Shown one piece after another: positions 1-8,672 of a DNA stretch of 16,518 bases. The stretch comes from Deltaproteobacteria bacterium. Its GTDB lineage: Bacteria > Desulfobacterota > Desulfovibrionia > Desulfovibrionales > Desulfovibrionaceae. The stretch covers positions 1 to 16,518 of the forward strand of contig JAITGZ010000142.1 in the NCBI GenBank assembly GCA_031280335.1, given 5' to 3'. A program made the translations under genes and the position numbers. The notes beneath the pieces were generated by a model. The model was given only the letters and a program-made list of their open reading frames with translations, was not told the DNA's origin and did not search any database. Each line of letters opens with the position of its first letter. The first letter of the stretch is position 1.

Positions 1-1023
1 CGTGTCCAGAGTGGCCAGAATTTCTGTGGGGTGGTGCCCGTAGTCATCCACCAGGATAATGCCCGCTCTCTCTCCTTTGCGCTCAAAGCGGCGTCCCACT
101 CCCCTGAACTTGGCCAGGCCCCGGCGGCAAGCCTCCGCCGGTATGTCCGTCTGCAGGGCCACGCCTATGGCCGCCAAAGCGTTCAGGATATTGTGCCGTC
201 CCGGCTGGGACAAGCAAAATTCGCCCAGGGGACTGCCCTTAAAGCGCACGCTGAAGCGGCTGCTTTCACCCAGTTCAAGTACTTCCGCCTCCAGGTCGCT
301 GCCCGCATCCAGTCCGTAGGTGAGCAGGGGCCGCTTGACCAGGGGCAGGACGCGGCGCAGGCCGGGGTCATCGCCGCAGACCACGTTGAGGCCGTAAAAA
401 GGCGCTTTGTTCATAAAGTCCACAAAGGCCCGGTCAATGTGCGCCTGGTCGCCGTAAAAATCCAGATGATCCGCGTCAATGTTGGTGATGACGTTGATGA
501 TGGGAAAAAGGCACAAAAAAGAGCCGTCGGATTCGTCGGCCTCGGCCACAAGGTAGTCGCCGGCTCCCAGACGGGCGTTGGCACCATAAGCGTTCAGGCG
601 TCCTCCAATGATCACGGTGGGGTCAAAACCGGCTTCTTCCATGATGGCGGCCACCAGGGCGGTGGTGGTGGTCTTGCCGTGGGTGCCGCCGATGAAAATG
701 CTGTTGCGCAGCCTGCTTATCTCGGCCAGCATCTCCGCCCTGGAAATGACGGGTATGCTGCGGACGCGCGCCTCGGCCACTTCCACGTTGTTTTCTTCTA
801 TGGCTGTGGACTTGACCAGCACGTGCGGGTCAGCCACATTGCCCGCCGCGTGCCCGATGGCGATGTTGACGCCCAGATCGCGCAGATGCCGCAGACTGGC
901 GCCGTCCTTAAGGTCAGAGCCGCTGACCACAAAACCCATGTTGTGCAGCACCTCGGCAATGCCGCACATGCCCGCCCCGCCTATGCCCACCATATGGACA
1001 CGTTTTATTTTGTGTTTATACAC
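1..1023 (-). CDS. murC: UDP-N-acetylmuramate--L-alanine ligase (MurC), 3' end outside window
   Basis: Cytoplasmic ATP-dependent ligase that adds L-alanine to UDP-MurNAc, the first amino acid of the peptidoglycan stem peptide. I translated the open minus frame: 341 codons are present, while the family is usually 450-490 residues, so roughly the last quarter lies beyond base 1. The N-terminal Rossmann-like UDP-MurNAc-binding motif GIGGAGM is at residues 13-19. The Mur ligase ATP loop GTHGKTTTT is at 113-121, followed by an EADESDGSF block typical of MurC. DDYGHHPTE lies close to the cut end and marks the linker to the C-terminal domain. I chose the GTG at 1021-1023, which overlaps the end of murG by 8 bp, because it gives the usual short lead before VHMVGIGG; the first ATG (991-993) would start inside that motif and has no Shine-Dalgarno. 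It is the last dcw gene visible. Confidence 0.96.
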   Translation of the reverse strand, partial: MYKHKIKRVHMVGIGGAGMCGIAEVLHNMGFVVSGSDLKDGASLRHLRDLGVNIAIGHAAGNVADPHVLVKSTAIEENNVEVAEARVRSIPVISRAEMLAEISRLRNSIFIGGTHGKTTTTALVAAIMEEAGFDPTVIIGGRLNAYGANARLGAGDYLVAEADESDGSFLCLFPIINVITNIDADHLDFYGDQAHIDRAFVDFMNKAPFYGLNVVCGDDPGLRRVLPLVKRPLLTYGLDAGSDLEAEVLELGESSRFSVRFKGSPLGEFCLSQPGRHNILNALAAIGVALQTDIPAEACRRGLAKFRGVGRRFERKGERAGIILVDDYGHHPTEILATLDT

Positions 1024-2110
1024 GTTTCTTATCCGCAGGCCGCACGGCCAGACTTTCGGCTTCATCAGCCAGTTTTTGCGCCGCTTCGGGCCGGGCCAGC
1101 AACCGGGCCGCTGTGGACATGGAGCGCAGCATATCTTTATCGCCCAGTGTCTCCCGCGCCAGGCGCGCCAGGATTCCCGGCCCCAGATCCTTTTGTTCCA
1201 GCAGGCGGGCCGCGCCGAGTTTACGGAATGCCTCTGCATTGACCCATTGGTGGTTGTGCGCGGCCAAGGGCAAGGGGATGAGCAGGGCGGGCAGGGCGGC
1301 GGCGGCCAGTTCCGCCAGGGTGGTAGCTCCGGCTCTGCACACGGCCAGATCGGCCCAGGCGTAGGCCTCGGCCATGTCATCAATAAAAGCTTCCACTTTG
1401 ACCTGTTCCTCCGCGTATGCCACTGTTCTTTCCCTGACCCGCTCAAAATCCCGGCTGCCGCTCTGAAGGCGCAGCCTGAACCCGGCCTGGAGTAAAAGTT
1501 CCAAATCTTCCAGCGCCGCGTCATTCACCGCCCTCGCCCCCTGACTGCCGCCCAGGACGAGGATGTGGCGCGCTTCGGACCTGGGGGGCCGCAGGATGTT
1601 CACCGCCCGGCGCACCGGATTGCCCGTGAACACGCATTTGCCCTGGGGAAACCATTGTTCCGCCCCTTGAAAGGAAAGGCAGACCCGCCGCGCCATTTTG
1701 CCGAGCAGCCGGTTGGCCGTGCCCGGAATGCTGTTTTGTTCATGCACAAGGCAGGGCGTTCCCCGCAAAAAGGCGGCCAAAAGCCCGGCCACGGCCGCAT
1801 AGCCGCCAAAACCCACGACCACTTCCGGCTGAAAACGCCGTAAGATGTTCACGGCCTTGCCTACCGCTCCCGCCAGGCGCAAGGCCGCGCCCACGGAGCG
1901 CGTAAACCCCCGCCCGATAAAGCCGCGCGCGGGCAGGGCGGCAAAATCCAGCCCGGCCTTGGCGGCCATTTGCCCTTCCGGGCCGTAGTCTCCGCCCAGA
2001 AATAATATTTTCGTCTCCGGCGAGCGGCGGCGCAGTTCTTCCGCCAGGGCCAGCGCCGGAAAGATATGCCCCCCGGTTCCGCCGCCGCTCAGGATGACCC
2101 TAGTCAACAT
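1016..2110 (-). CDS. murG: Undecaprenyldiphospho-muramoylpentapeptide beta-N-acetylglucosaminyltransferase (MurG)
   Basis: Peripheral inner-membrane glycosyltransferase (GT28 family, GT-B fold) that transfers GlcNAc from UDP-GlcNAc to lipid I, making lipid II. The protein is 364 residues, close to the usual 355-360. The glycine-rich loop GGGTGGH is at 9-15 and HEQNSIPGTANR at 123-134 in the N-terminal domain. The C-terminal UDP-GlcNAc-binding domain has GGSQGA at 187-192 and CRAGATTLAEL at 258-268. The ATG lies 11 bp inside the end of ftsW and has a GGGAG-like Shine-Dalgarno just upstream, which points to translational coupling with ftsW. Its 3' end overlaps the murC start by 8 bp. All expected motifs are intact, so this should be the functional single-copy enzyme. 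Confidence 0.97.
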   Translation of the reverse strand: MLTRVILSGGGTGGHIFPALALAEELRRRSPETKILFLGGDYGPEGQMAAKAGLDFAALPARGFIGRGFTRSVGAALRLAGAVGKAVNILRRFQPEVVVGFGGYAAVAGLLAAFLRGTPCLVHEQNSIPGTANRLLGKMARRVCLSFQGAEQWFPQGKCVFTGNPVRRAVNILRPPRSEARHILVLGGSQGARAVNDAALEDLELLLQAGFRLRLQSGSRDFERVRERTVAYAEEQVKVEAFIDDMAEAYAWADLAVCRAGATTLAELAAAALPALLIPLPLAAHNHQWVNAEAFRKLGAARLLEQKDLGPGILARLARETLGDKDMLRSMSTAARLLARPEAAQKLADEAESLAVRPADKKRV

Positions 2111-3290
2111 GGGCTTTCTCCCGGCGCGCGTAACGCGAATACTTGAGGAGCAGTCCGGCGCAGATCAAAGAAGAAAGCAGGGAACTGCCGCCGTATGAAA
2201 AAAAGGGCATGGCCACGCCCTTGGCCGGAATGGAGGAACTGACCACCGCCAGGTTGAGCAGCATGGGAATGATCAGCACCAGGGTCAGGCCAAAGGCGGT
2301 GAGGCGGCCGCGCAGATCGTTCTGGAGCATGGCGGTGCGCAGCCCCCGCCAGCCCAGCAGCAGAATCAGGGCAAAGACGGCGCTGATGCCGATGAGGCCC
2401 AGTTCCTCCCCCAAAGCGGCGATGATAAAATCCGTGTGTATTTCCGGCAGGTACAAGAGCTTGGCCTTGCCCAGTCCCAGGCCCACCCCGCTGATGCCGC
2501 CTGAACCCAGGGCCAGAAAGGATTGGATAATTTGATAGGCCTTTTCGGGATAGGAGAAAGGATCCAGGAATATATTCAGGCGCAACAGGCGGTAGCCGGA
2601 ATTTATGGTGAGCAGCCAGGCCCCGGCGGCGGCCAGCAGGCCGGTTATGCACAGGTAAAAGAAACGCGCCCCCCCTGCCAGGCACATGAAAAAGAGCAGC
2701 ATGCACATGACCACGGCCGCGCCGAAATCCGGCTGCAGGAGCAGCAGGACGCAGATGGTGCCGGTAACGATGAACAGGGGGAGCAGCCCCCTGTTGAAGG
2801 TTTTGACCAGATGCTGTTTATTGCTGAAAAAATATCCCAGGTAGCAGACCAGGGCGATTTTGGTGAATTCCATGGGTTGCAGGGTGGCGACATAAAGGTT
2901 CAGCCAGCGTTTGGCCTTGGGCGTACCGGCGGGAGCAACCAGGCACAGTACGAGCAGCACAAGGCAGACCCCCAGGGCCGGGTACTGCAAAAGTTCAATC
3001 AAGGAGCGGGGCAGCAGCCAGATGATCAGACACATGAGCGCCAGCCCCATAAAGGCGATACTCATCTGACGTTTGAAAAAATAATAGGGGTCATGATGCA
3101 GGGCCTCACCCGCGCCGATGCTGGCGGAAAAAACCATGATCAGCCCCAGGCCGAGCATGCCCAGCACAGCGGCCATGAGCAGCCAGTCCGGCGCGCCGGG
3201 GGTGCTTTCGTCCCGCGTCCGCAGGCAGCCGGGCCGGGCGGGTCTGAAGTCGGCGGCAAAGCTGGGGCTGAACCCGGCGTCCATACTCAT
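2100..3290 (-). CDS. ftsW: Peptidoglycan glycosyltransferase FtsW (SEDS family)
   Basis: Polytopic inner-membrane SEDS protein that polymerises lipid II into septal glycan strands together with its class B PBP partner, encoded upstream as ftsI. The 396 residues start with a hydrophilic tail of about 35 residues, then about ten hydrophobic segments. SEDS signatures are present: KAKRWLNL near 125-132, QPMEFTK at 138-144, and the long conserved stretch around 250-300. The latter contains LPEIHTDF, whose Asp287 matches the catalytic aspartate position of the family. PFFSYGGSS is at 362-370. RodA belongs to the same family, but the location between murD and murG identifies this copy as FtsW. Its ATG overlaps the murD stop as ATGA, so the two are probably translationally coupled. 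Confidence 0.95.
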   Translation of the reverse strand: MSMDAGFSPSFAADFRPARPGCLRTRDESTPGAPDWLLMAAVLGMLGLGLIMVFSASIGAGEALHHDPYYFFKRQMSIAFMGLALMCLIIWLLPRSLIELLQYPALGVCLVLLVLCLVAPAGTPKAKRWLNLYVATLQPMEFTKIALVCYLGYFFSNKQHLVKTFNRGLLPLFIVTGTICVLLLLQPDFGAAVVMCMLLFFMCLAGGARFFYLCITGLLAAAGAWLLTINSGYRLLRLNIFLDPFSYPEKAYQIIQSFLALGSGGISGVGLGLGKAKLLYLPEIHTDFIIAALGEELGLIGISAVFALILLLGWRGLRTAMLQNDLRGRLTAFGLTLVLIIPMLLNLAVVSSSIPAKGVAMPFFSYGGSSLLSSLICAGLLLKYSRYARREKAHVD

Positions 3291-4594
3291 GGCGTTTGCT
3301 CCGCGAGGCGCTTGAAGTCGTCGCCCCTGGCCTTGTAATCAGCGTATTGATCAAAGCTGGAGGTGGCCGGTGAAAGCAATATGGCCTCGCCCGGGCGGGC
3401 CGCGTCCCGCGCCCGGCACACGGCCGCTTCCAGGTTTTCATCCCAGCTCATGGCAACAGTGTTTTGCCAGGCCTTTTCAAAATGCTCCCGGCTGCCCCCA
3501 AAGAGGGCCACAGCCTTGATTTTTTCACGCAGCAAGGGACGCAGGCTTTCCAGATCGCCTCCCTTGAACACGCCCCCGGCCAGCAGGAAGGCCGGGCGGT
3601 CCAGGCTTTGCAAGGCCGCGCGCAGGGCTTCCACCGTAGTGCCCTTGGAGTCGTCTATATAAAGTACCCCGGCATATTCCCCCACCTTTTCCAGCCTGTG
3701 AGGCAGGGCGGCAAAGTCCCGTGTTGCCGCTGCCGCCTGCGCCTCGGTTACGCCCAGCGCCCGTGCGGCCAGGAAGGCCGCCTCCATATTGGCCTGGTTG
3801 TGCCTGCCCTGTAATTGAGCCTGCGGGAAGCGCCTCCCGGCCGCGAAGTACTCCACCCTGGCCCGGAGCGGATGGCGCTGCGCAAGGCTGAAAAGTTCCT
3901 CGCCTAAAATGGCCGTGTCCGCTGGTGTCTGGTTGGCGAAGATGCGCAGCTTGGCCGCTTCATACTCGGCAAAATCCTTGTGCTGATCCAGATGGTTGGG
4001 CGAAAGGTTCAACAACAGGGCCACCTGGGGGTGAAAGGCGCGGGTGAGCTGTAACTGGAAGCTGCTGACCTCCAGAACCAGAGCGTCAGCCGGGGGCGCG
4101 CCCGCTTCACGTTCCAGAATATAGGCGGAAAGGGGCGTGCCGATGTTGCCGCCCAAAAAGACTTTTTTGCCCGCAGCCTTGAACATGGCCGCGATCAGGC
4201 TGACGGTGGTGGTTTTGCCGGAAGTGCCGGTTACAGCGATGATTTTTTCTGAAACAAAGGCGGCGGCCAGTTCCAGCTCGGAAAGGCAGGCCGGATTTCC
4301 GGCCTGGATCAGGAGCGGTTCCAGGACGGTCCAGGGCACGCCGGGACTGGGCACGACCAGGGCCGCGCCTTGAAAGTGTTCCGGCAGGTGCGCCCCGGAG
4401 ACAAGCTCCAGTTCCAGCGGCGCGGCTTTATGCATAAAATCACGGCTGAAGGGTTTTTTGTCCAGCAGGCGCACCCGCGCCCCCAGGCGGCGCAGCAGGG
4501 CGGCGGCGGCCAGCCCGGAAACTCCGCCGCCCACCACCACAGCCAGGTCTCCCGCCTGTACCGGGCCATGCGATAATATTCCGTATCTGCTCAT
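3287..4594 (-). CDS. murD: UDP-N-acetylmuramoyl-L-alanine--D-glutamate ligase (MurD)
   Basis: Cytoplasmic Mur ligase that adds D-glutamate to UDP-MurNAc-L-Ala. It is 435 residues, within the normal 430-460. The N-terminal nucleotide-sugar domain has the glycine-rich VGGGVSGLA near 21-29. The ATP loop GTSGKTTT is at 123-130, followed by GNIGTPL. LEVSSFQL and LNLSPNHLDQH are typical of MurD, and the C-terminal domain contains YIDDSKGTT. A GGTGAG Shine-Dalgarno lies 7 bp before the ATG. It follows mraY by 11 bp and its stop overlaps the ftsW start by 4 bp. Motifs appear complete. Confidence 0.96.
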   Translation of the reverse strand: MSRYGILSHGPVQAGDLAVVVGGGVSGLAAAALLRRLGARVRLLDKKPFSRDFMHKAAPLELELVSGAHLPEHFQGAALVVPSPGVPWTVLEPLLIQAGNPACLSELELAAAFVSEKIIAVTGTSGKTTTVSLIAAMFKAAGKKVFLGGNIGTPLSAYILEREAGAPPADALVLEVSSFQLQLTRAFHPQVALLLNLSPNHLDQHKDFAEYEAAKLRIFANQTPADTAILGEELFSLAQRHPLRARVEYFAAGRRFPQAQLQGRHNQANMEAAFLAARALGVTEAQAAAATRDFAALPHRLEKVGEYAGVLYIDDSKGTTVEALRAALQSLDRPAFLLAGGVFKGGDLESLRPLLREKIKAVALFGGSREHFEKAWQNTVAMSWDENLEAAVCRARDAARPGEAILLSPATSSFDQYADYKARGDDFKRLAEQTP

Positions 4595-4605
4595 AATGGT
4601 CTCAC

Positions 4606-5685
4606 CTAGCGCAGCTTGATGGTGGAAAGGGCGGCCAGGCCGAAGATGATGGATATGATCCAGAAGCGCATGACCACCTTGGTTTCCGGTATGCCTTTCA
4701 TCTGAAAATGATGGTGCAGCGGAGCCATGCGGAAGATGCGCTTGCCCTTGCTCATCTTGAAGTAACCCACCTGCATGATCACGGACAAGGTCTCAATGAC
4801 GAAGAGTCCGCCCATAATGACCAGCACCAGCTCCTGCTTGCACAGCATGGAGAGAAAGCCCAGGCTGGCCCCCAGAGGGAGGGAACCAGCGTCGCCCAGA
4901 AAAATCTGGGCCGGGGGGCTGTTGAACCATAAAAAAGCCAGGGATGCCCCGATGAGCGCGCCGCAAAACACGGCGGCCTCGCCCGCTCCCGGCACATACC
5001 CGACTTGCAGGTAAGAGGCGAAATTGATGTTGCCGGCGATGTAGATAAAGATGGAAAGGCAGACCAGGGCGATGATGGTGGGGCCGATGGCCAGGGAATC
5101 CATGCCGTCGGTCAGATTTACGCCGTTGCTCGCCCCAATCATGACCAGCAAGGCGAAAAGCGGATAGAACAGGCCCAGATCCGGGTTCAGATTCTTGAAG
5201 AAAGGAAAGGCCAGGGTGGTGGAAAAATCCGGCAGGCGCATGAGCAGTATGGTCACCAGGCATCCGGCAATAATCTGGCCCAAAAGTTTCTGTCTGGCGC
5301 TCAGGCCGCCGCTGTTGTTCTTTCTTTTGATCTTGAGCCAGTCGTCCAGCAGGCCGACCAGACCGAAGCCGAAAAAAACCAGCAGGCACAGCAGGATATG
5401 CGGGTTGCCCAGGTTGCCCCAGAGCAGCACGCTGATCAACATGCTTAAGAAAATGGCGATGCCGCCCATGGTCGGGGTGCCGGCCTTGCCCTTGTGTTCC
5501 CGCACTTCATCCTGGATGTACTGGCCGCATTTGTTCCTGTTCAGCAGGCTGATGAGCGCGGGGGTAAGCAGAACGCCGACGATAAAGGCGGTCATAAGGC
5601 TCCAGACCGTACGGAAGGTGATGTACCTGAGTACATTGAAGATGATGTGTTCCGTTCCGAAAATGGTGTATAAAAAGTAGAACAT
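4606..5685 (-). CDS. mraY: Phospho-N-acetylmuramoyl-pentapeptide transferase (MraY)
   Basis: Integral membrane enzyme that transfers phospho-MurNAc-pentapeptide to undecaprenyl phosphate to form lipid I. It is 359 residues, like E. coli MraY at 360, with about ten membrane segments. Family hallmarks are PTMGGIAIF near 71-79, the Mg-binding aspartate pair DDW at 114-116, NLTDGMD at 190-196, FLGDAGS at 262-268, and the HHHF cluster at 324-327 followed by KGIPETKVV. The ATG follows a GGCGG sequence and sits 9 bp after the murF stop. Isoleucine codons here are mostly ATC, unlike the radical SAM gene on the other strand. Confidence 0.97.
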   Translation of the reverse strand: MFYFLYTIFGTEHIIFNVLRYITFRTVWSLMTAFIVGVLLTPALISLLNRNKCGQYIQDEVREHKGKAGTPTMGGIAIFLSMLISVLLWGNLGNPHILLCLLVFFGFGLVGLLDDWLKIKRKNNSGGLSARQKLLGQIIAGCLVTILLMRLPDFSTTLAFPFFKNLNPDLGLFYPLFALLVMIGASNGVNLTDGMDSLAIGPTIIALVCLSIFIYIAGNINFASYLQVGYVPGAGEAAVFCGALIGASLAFLWFNSPPAQIFLGDAGSLPLGASLGFLSMLCKQELVLVIMGGLFVIETLSVIMQVGYFKMSKGKRIFRMAPLHHHFQMKGIPETKVVMRFWIISIIFGLAALSTIKLR

Positions 5686-5694
5686 GCGTCCGCC

Positions 5695-7140
5695 TTATGC
5701 GCTCAGGGCAAGAAAATAGTTGCGGTTGAATTCTTCCGCCAGCTGTTCCAGCCGGTTGCCGCGCGACCCCTTGAAGAGTATGGCACCTTTCGGCTCTCCC
5801 GTCCGGCCGCCTTCAAAAACGGCCCGCAGATCCGGCAGGGCGGCGGCAAAATCCTCTTTATCGCGCAGGGCGGCGAAAGCTCCCTGGAAAGCGCCCGCAC
5901 GCAACCCCTCGCGCAGGGGTTCGACCTGGCCGCCTTTCCAAAAAAACAGGGCCGCGCCGCTGGCGGCAATATCGCGCCCCAGGGTGTAATGCGCCTCCGC
6001 CGCGTAAGCGCCCAGTTCCAGCATCTCGCCCAGCACCAGTACCAGCGGGCCGCCCGTTTCGGCGGCCATCTCCGCCGCTGTGCGCAGCATACGCGCAGTG
6101 GAGAGCGGGTTGGCGTTATAACTGTCGTCAATGAGGGTGATCCCCCCCCGGCGGACGCAGTTAAAGCGCTGTTGCGGCGGCGCGGCCTGGGCCAGCCCGG
6201 CGCGTATATCCCCGGCGTCAAGCCCCAGCAGGTGCGCGGCCCCGGCTACGGCCGCCACGTTTTCGCTGCCGTAATCGCCGCGAAAGGGCGCGGTGAGTTC
6301 AAAACTTTCGCCCGCAGCGCGCGCAAGGTAACGCCCCGTATTCAGCGAAGCGGGGCCCAGATAGGCGGCGCGGTAGGGCGCATCATCGCGCCGGGTGGAA
6401 AAAAGGCATAGATCATCTTTACGGATGGCCCGGCTTTCGCGGAGCAGGTCAGGGTAATCCGCGCTGACCAGGGCAAAACCGTCCGGACGCAGGTAACGGA
6501 GCAGGGCGGCCTTTTGCCGGGCCACGCCCAGCTCCCCGCCCAAACCTTCCAGATGGGCCGCGCCCACATTGAGTACCAGGGCCAGATCCGGCCGGAGCAG
6601 CCCACCCAGCTCATCCATGTCGCCCTTTTCGCTTATGCCCGCCTCCATAACCCAAAAATTCGCTTCCGCCGGGGCGTTGAGCATACTCAAGGGCAGCCCC
6701 AGGCGGTTGTTCAAATTCAGCGGGTTGCGTGCGGTCAGGCCGCGTACGGCCAGTACCGAGGCCAATGCCTCTTTGACCGAGGTCTTGCCCGCGCTGCCGG
6801 TAATTCCCATGACCTTGCCCTTGAAGCCTTCCCTCCAGGCCGCGCCGAGCTTCTGCAGGGCCAGGGCGGAATCTTGAACGAGCAGTACGGCCAGGGGCGG
6901 GGTTCGCTGCCCCGCAAAGGGATTTTTTTCCGCCACTATGCCCAGCGCGCCCTGGGCCGCGGCCTGCCGGGCAAAATCGTGTCCGTCGGCCCTGGCCCCC
7001 TTAAGGCAGATGAACAGGGCTTTCTCCCCGGCCTCACGGCTGTCCAGCACGGCCCGCGTGGGCCGCTGATCCGCCAGATCCTCCGGCAGAAGATGCTCCC
7101 GGCCCCCCAGCAGGGCGGCCATTTCGCGCAGGGTGAACAT
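5695..7140 (-). CDS. murF: UDP-N-acetylmuramoyl-tripeptide--D-alanyl-D-alanine ligase (MurF)
   Basis: Cytoplasmic Mur ligase that adds the D-Ala-D-Ala dipeptide, completing UDP-MurNAc-pentapeptide. It is 481 residues, slightly longer than the 452 of E. coli. The N-terminal domain carries VLDSREA and ALFICLKGARADGHDF, typical of MurF substrate binding. The ATP loop is GSAGKTS at 115-121; many relatives have Asn or Val in place of the Ala, so this is an ordinary variant. NLNNRLGLPLSML follows near 142-154. DDSYNANP at 338-345 is a strong MurF signature. A GGGAG Shine-Dalgarno overlaps the end of murE, whose stop is 2 bp before this ATG. Confidence 0.96.
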   Translation of the reverse strand: MFTLREMAALLGGREHLLPEDLADQRPTRAVLDSREAGEKALFICLKGARADGHDFARQAAAQGALGIVAEKNPFAGQRTPPLAVLLVQDSALALQKLGAAWREGFKGKVMGITGSAGKTSVKEALASVLAVRGLTARNPLNLNNRLGLPLSMLNAPAEANFWVMEAGISEKGDMDELGGLLRPDLALVLNVGAAHLEGLGGELGVARQKAALLRYLRPDGFALVSADYPDLLRESRAIRKDDLCLFSTRRDDAPYRAAYLGPASLNTGRYLARAAGESFELTAPFRGDYGSENVAAVAGAAHLLGLDAGDIRAGLAQAAPPQQRFNCVRRGGITLIDDSYNANPLSTARMLRTAAEMAAETGGPLVLVLGEMLELGAYAAEAHYTLGRDIAASGAALFFWKGGQVEPLREGLRAGAFQGAFAALRDKEDFAAALPDLRAVFEGGRTGEPKGAILFKGSRGNRLEQLAEEFNRNYFLALSA

Positions 7141-7142
7141 GC

Positions 7143-8672
7143 CTAAAGCTCCCCGTTCCGCGTGCCCAGAAGCTCGCGCAGCGTTTCCTGATCGCTGTAA
7201 TGTATTTTATCAGCGCCGATGATCATGTAGTCTTCATGTCCCTTGCCGGCCACCAGCAGGGCGTCGCCCGACCGGGCCAGACTCAGGGCCAGGACCGTGG
7301 CCGCGCGCCGATCCGCCTGTACATGGGTTTCGGCCTTGCCCCGCATACCGGGCAGCACATCTTGAATGATGGCCTGGGGATCTTCCAGGCGCGGGTTGTC
7401 CGAGGTGAGTACGGCCACGTCGGAGAGGCCGGAGACGGTCCGCCCCATGAGCGGGCGTTTGCTTCTGTCGCGGTTGCCGCCGCAGCCGAATACCGTGATA
7501 ATGCGCTTGAACCCGGCGTCGCGCAGTGCTTTTATGGCTTTTTCCAGGGCATCGGGCGTGTGGGCGTAATCCACAAAAACATGCAGTTCCCTGTTGTTGG
7601 CGATGCGCTCCAAACGCCCCGGCACGCCGGTAAAACCCTCCAGCGCGGGCAGATGGCGCGCCTCAAGCCCCAGGGCCAGGGCCATGGCCTGCGCCCCCAT
7701 AAGATTCATGGCGTTAAAACGTCCCACCAGAGGCGAGCGCAGCTCCCAGCTCTGACCCTGAAAATGCTGGCGCAGATGCAGCCCCTGCGGGGTCAGGGAC
7801 AGGATTTCTCCATGCAGCAGGGGCACAGGGAGCTTTTTATCCTCAAGCCCATAGGCAATGGTCCGGCCGGGCAGGGCGGCGCAGGCGCGCAGCAGGCGCA
7901 GGCCGTAAGGATCATCCGCATTGACGGCTCTGGCCTTGTGTTCCGGGGGCGGGCCGCCTTGGGCGGGACCGTAAAACAGCCTGGCCTTGCAGTGGTGGTA
8001 ATCTTCCATGTCCGGATGAAAATCCAGATGATCCTGACTTAAATTGGTCCAGAGCGCGCCGTGAAAATGCAGCCCGGCCACACGGTTTTGAGCCAAGGCG
8101 TGGGAGGAGACCTCCATGAACGCGGTGTCGGCCCCGGCGGACTTCATGGCGCCGATGAGTTCATGCAGCTCCAGACAACCGGGGGTGGTCAGGGCGGCGG
8201 GGCGGGAAGCGCCGGGCCAGCGGTAGTTTACGGTGCCGATCACGCCCACCTTGTACCCGGCTTGCGTAAAAAGGTGTTCCAGCAAAAAGGCGCAGCTGGT
8301 TTTACCGTTGGTGCCCGTAATGCCGCACAAAAGCCCTATTTCCGGACGGGAGGCGAAACGGGCTGCGGCCAGCTCACCCAAGGCCGCGCGGCAGTCCGGC
8401 ACAGGGATGATCTCAGGGCTATGAGGCATATCCGCAATTTTGAGCATATGCTCAATCTCTGCCGTCTGATCCGGGGCGCAGACCAGAAAGCGCGCTCTCC
8501 TGGACAAAGCCTCCGGCACAAAGTCCAGGCCGCCTTTACCCCCTTCCATGGACGGGGGCAGAGCGACAAAGGCGTCGCCCGGCCGGACTTTGGCGGAATG
8601 GACCGCGGGAGAGGTCTCTTGTCGCGCCGCAAGTTCCAGCAGGGTGTTGAAGTTTTGTTCGAGGACATGCAT
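7143..8672 (-). CDS. murE: UDP-N-acetylmuramoyl-L-alanyl-D-glutamate--2,6-diaminopimelate ligase (MurE)
   Basis: Cytoplasmic Mur ligase that adds the third stem-peptide residue. It is 509 residues, a normal length. The ATP loop GTNGKTS is at 120-126. Lys229 in the HHCKARLF block matches the lysine that is carbamylated in Mur ligases, and HTPDALE at 371-377 lies at the C-terminal domain boundary. The DNPR motif at 425-428 is the known signature for meso-diaminopimelate rather than lysine, so the organism probably makes mDAP peptidoglycan. GHED is at 478-481. The start shares one base with the ftsI stop (TGATG), which suggests translational coupling. Confidence 0.96.
   Translation of the reverse strand: MHVLEQNFNTLLELAARQETSPAVHSAKVRPGDAFVALPPSMEGGKGGLDFVPEALSRRARFLVCAPDQTAEIEHMLKIADMPHSPEIIPVPDCRAALGELAAARFASRPEIGLLCGITGTNGKTSCAFLLEHLFTQAGYKVGVIGTVNYRWPGASRPAALTTPGCLELHELIGAMKSAGADTAFMEVSSHALAQNRVAGLHFHGALWTNLSQDHLDFHPDMEDYHHCKARLFYGPAQGGPPPEHKARAVNADDPYGLRLLRACAALPGRTIAYGLEDKKLPVPLLHGEILSLTPQGLHLRQHFQGQSWELRSPLVGRFNAMNLMGAQAMALALGLEARHLPALEGFTGVPGRLERIANNRELHVFVDYAHTPDALEKAIKALRDAGFKRIITVFGCGGNRDRSKRPLMGRTVSGLSDVAVLTSDNPRLEDPQAIIQDVLPGMRGKAETHVQADRRAATVLALSLARSGDALLVAGKGHEDYMIIGADKIHYSDQETLRELLGTRNGEL

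Noticed and set aside
31..1242. Long plus-strand open frames opposite murC and other dcw genes
   Set aside because: They are antisense shadows of genes with clear family motifs, and have no motif or start signal of their own.
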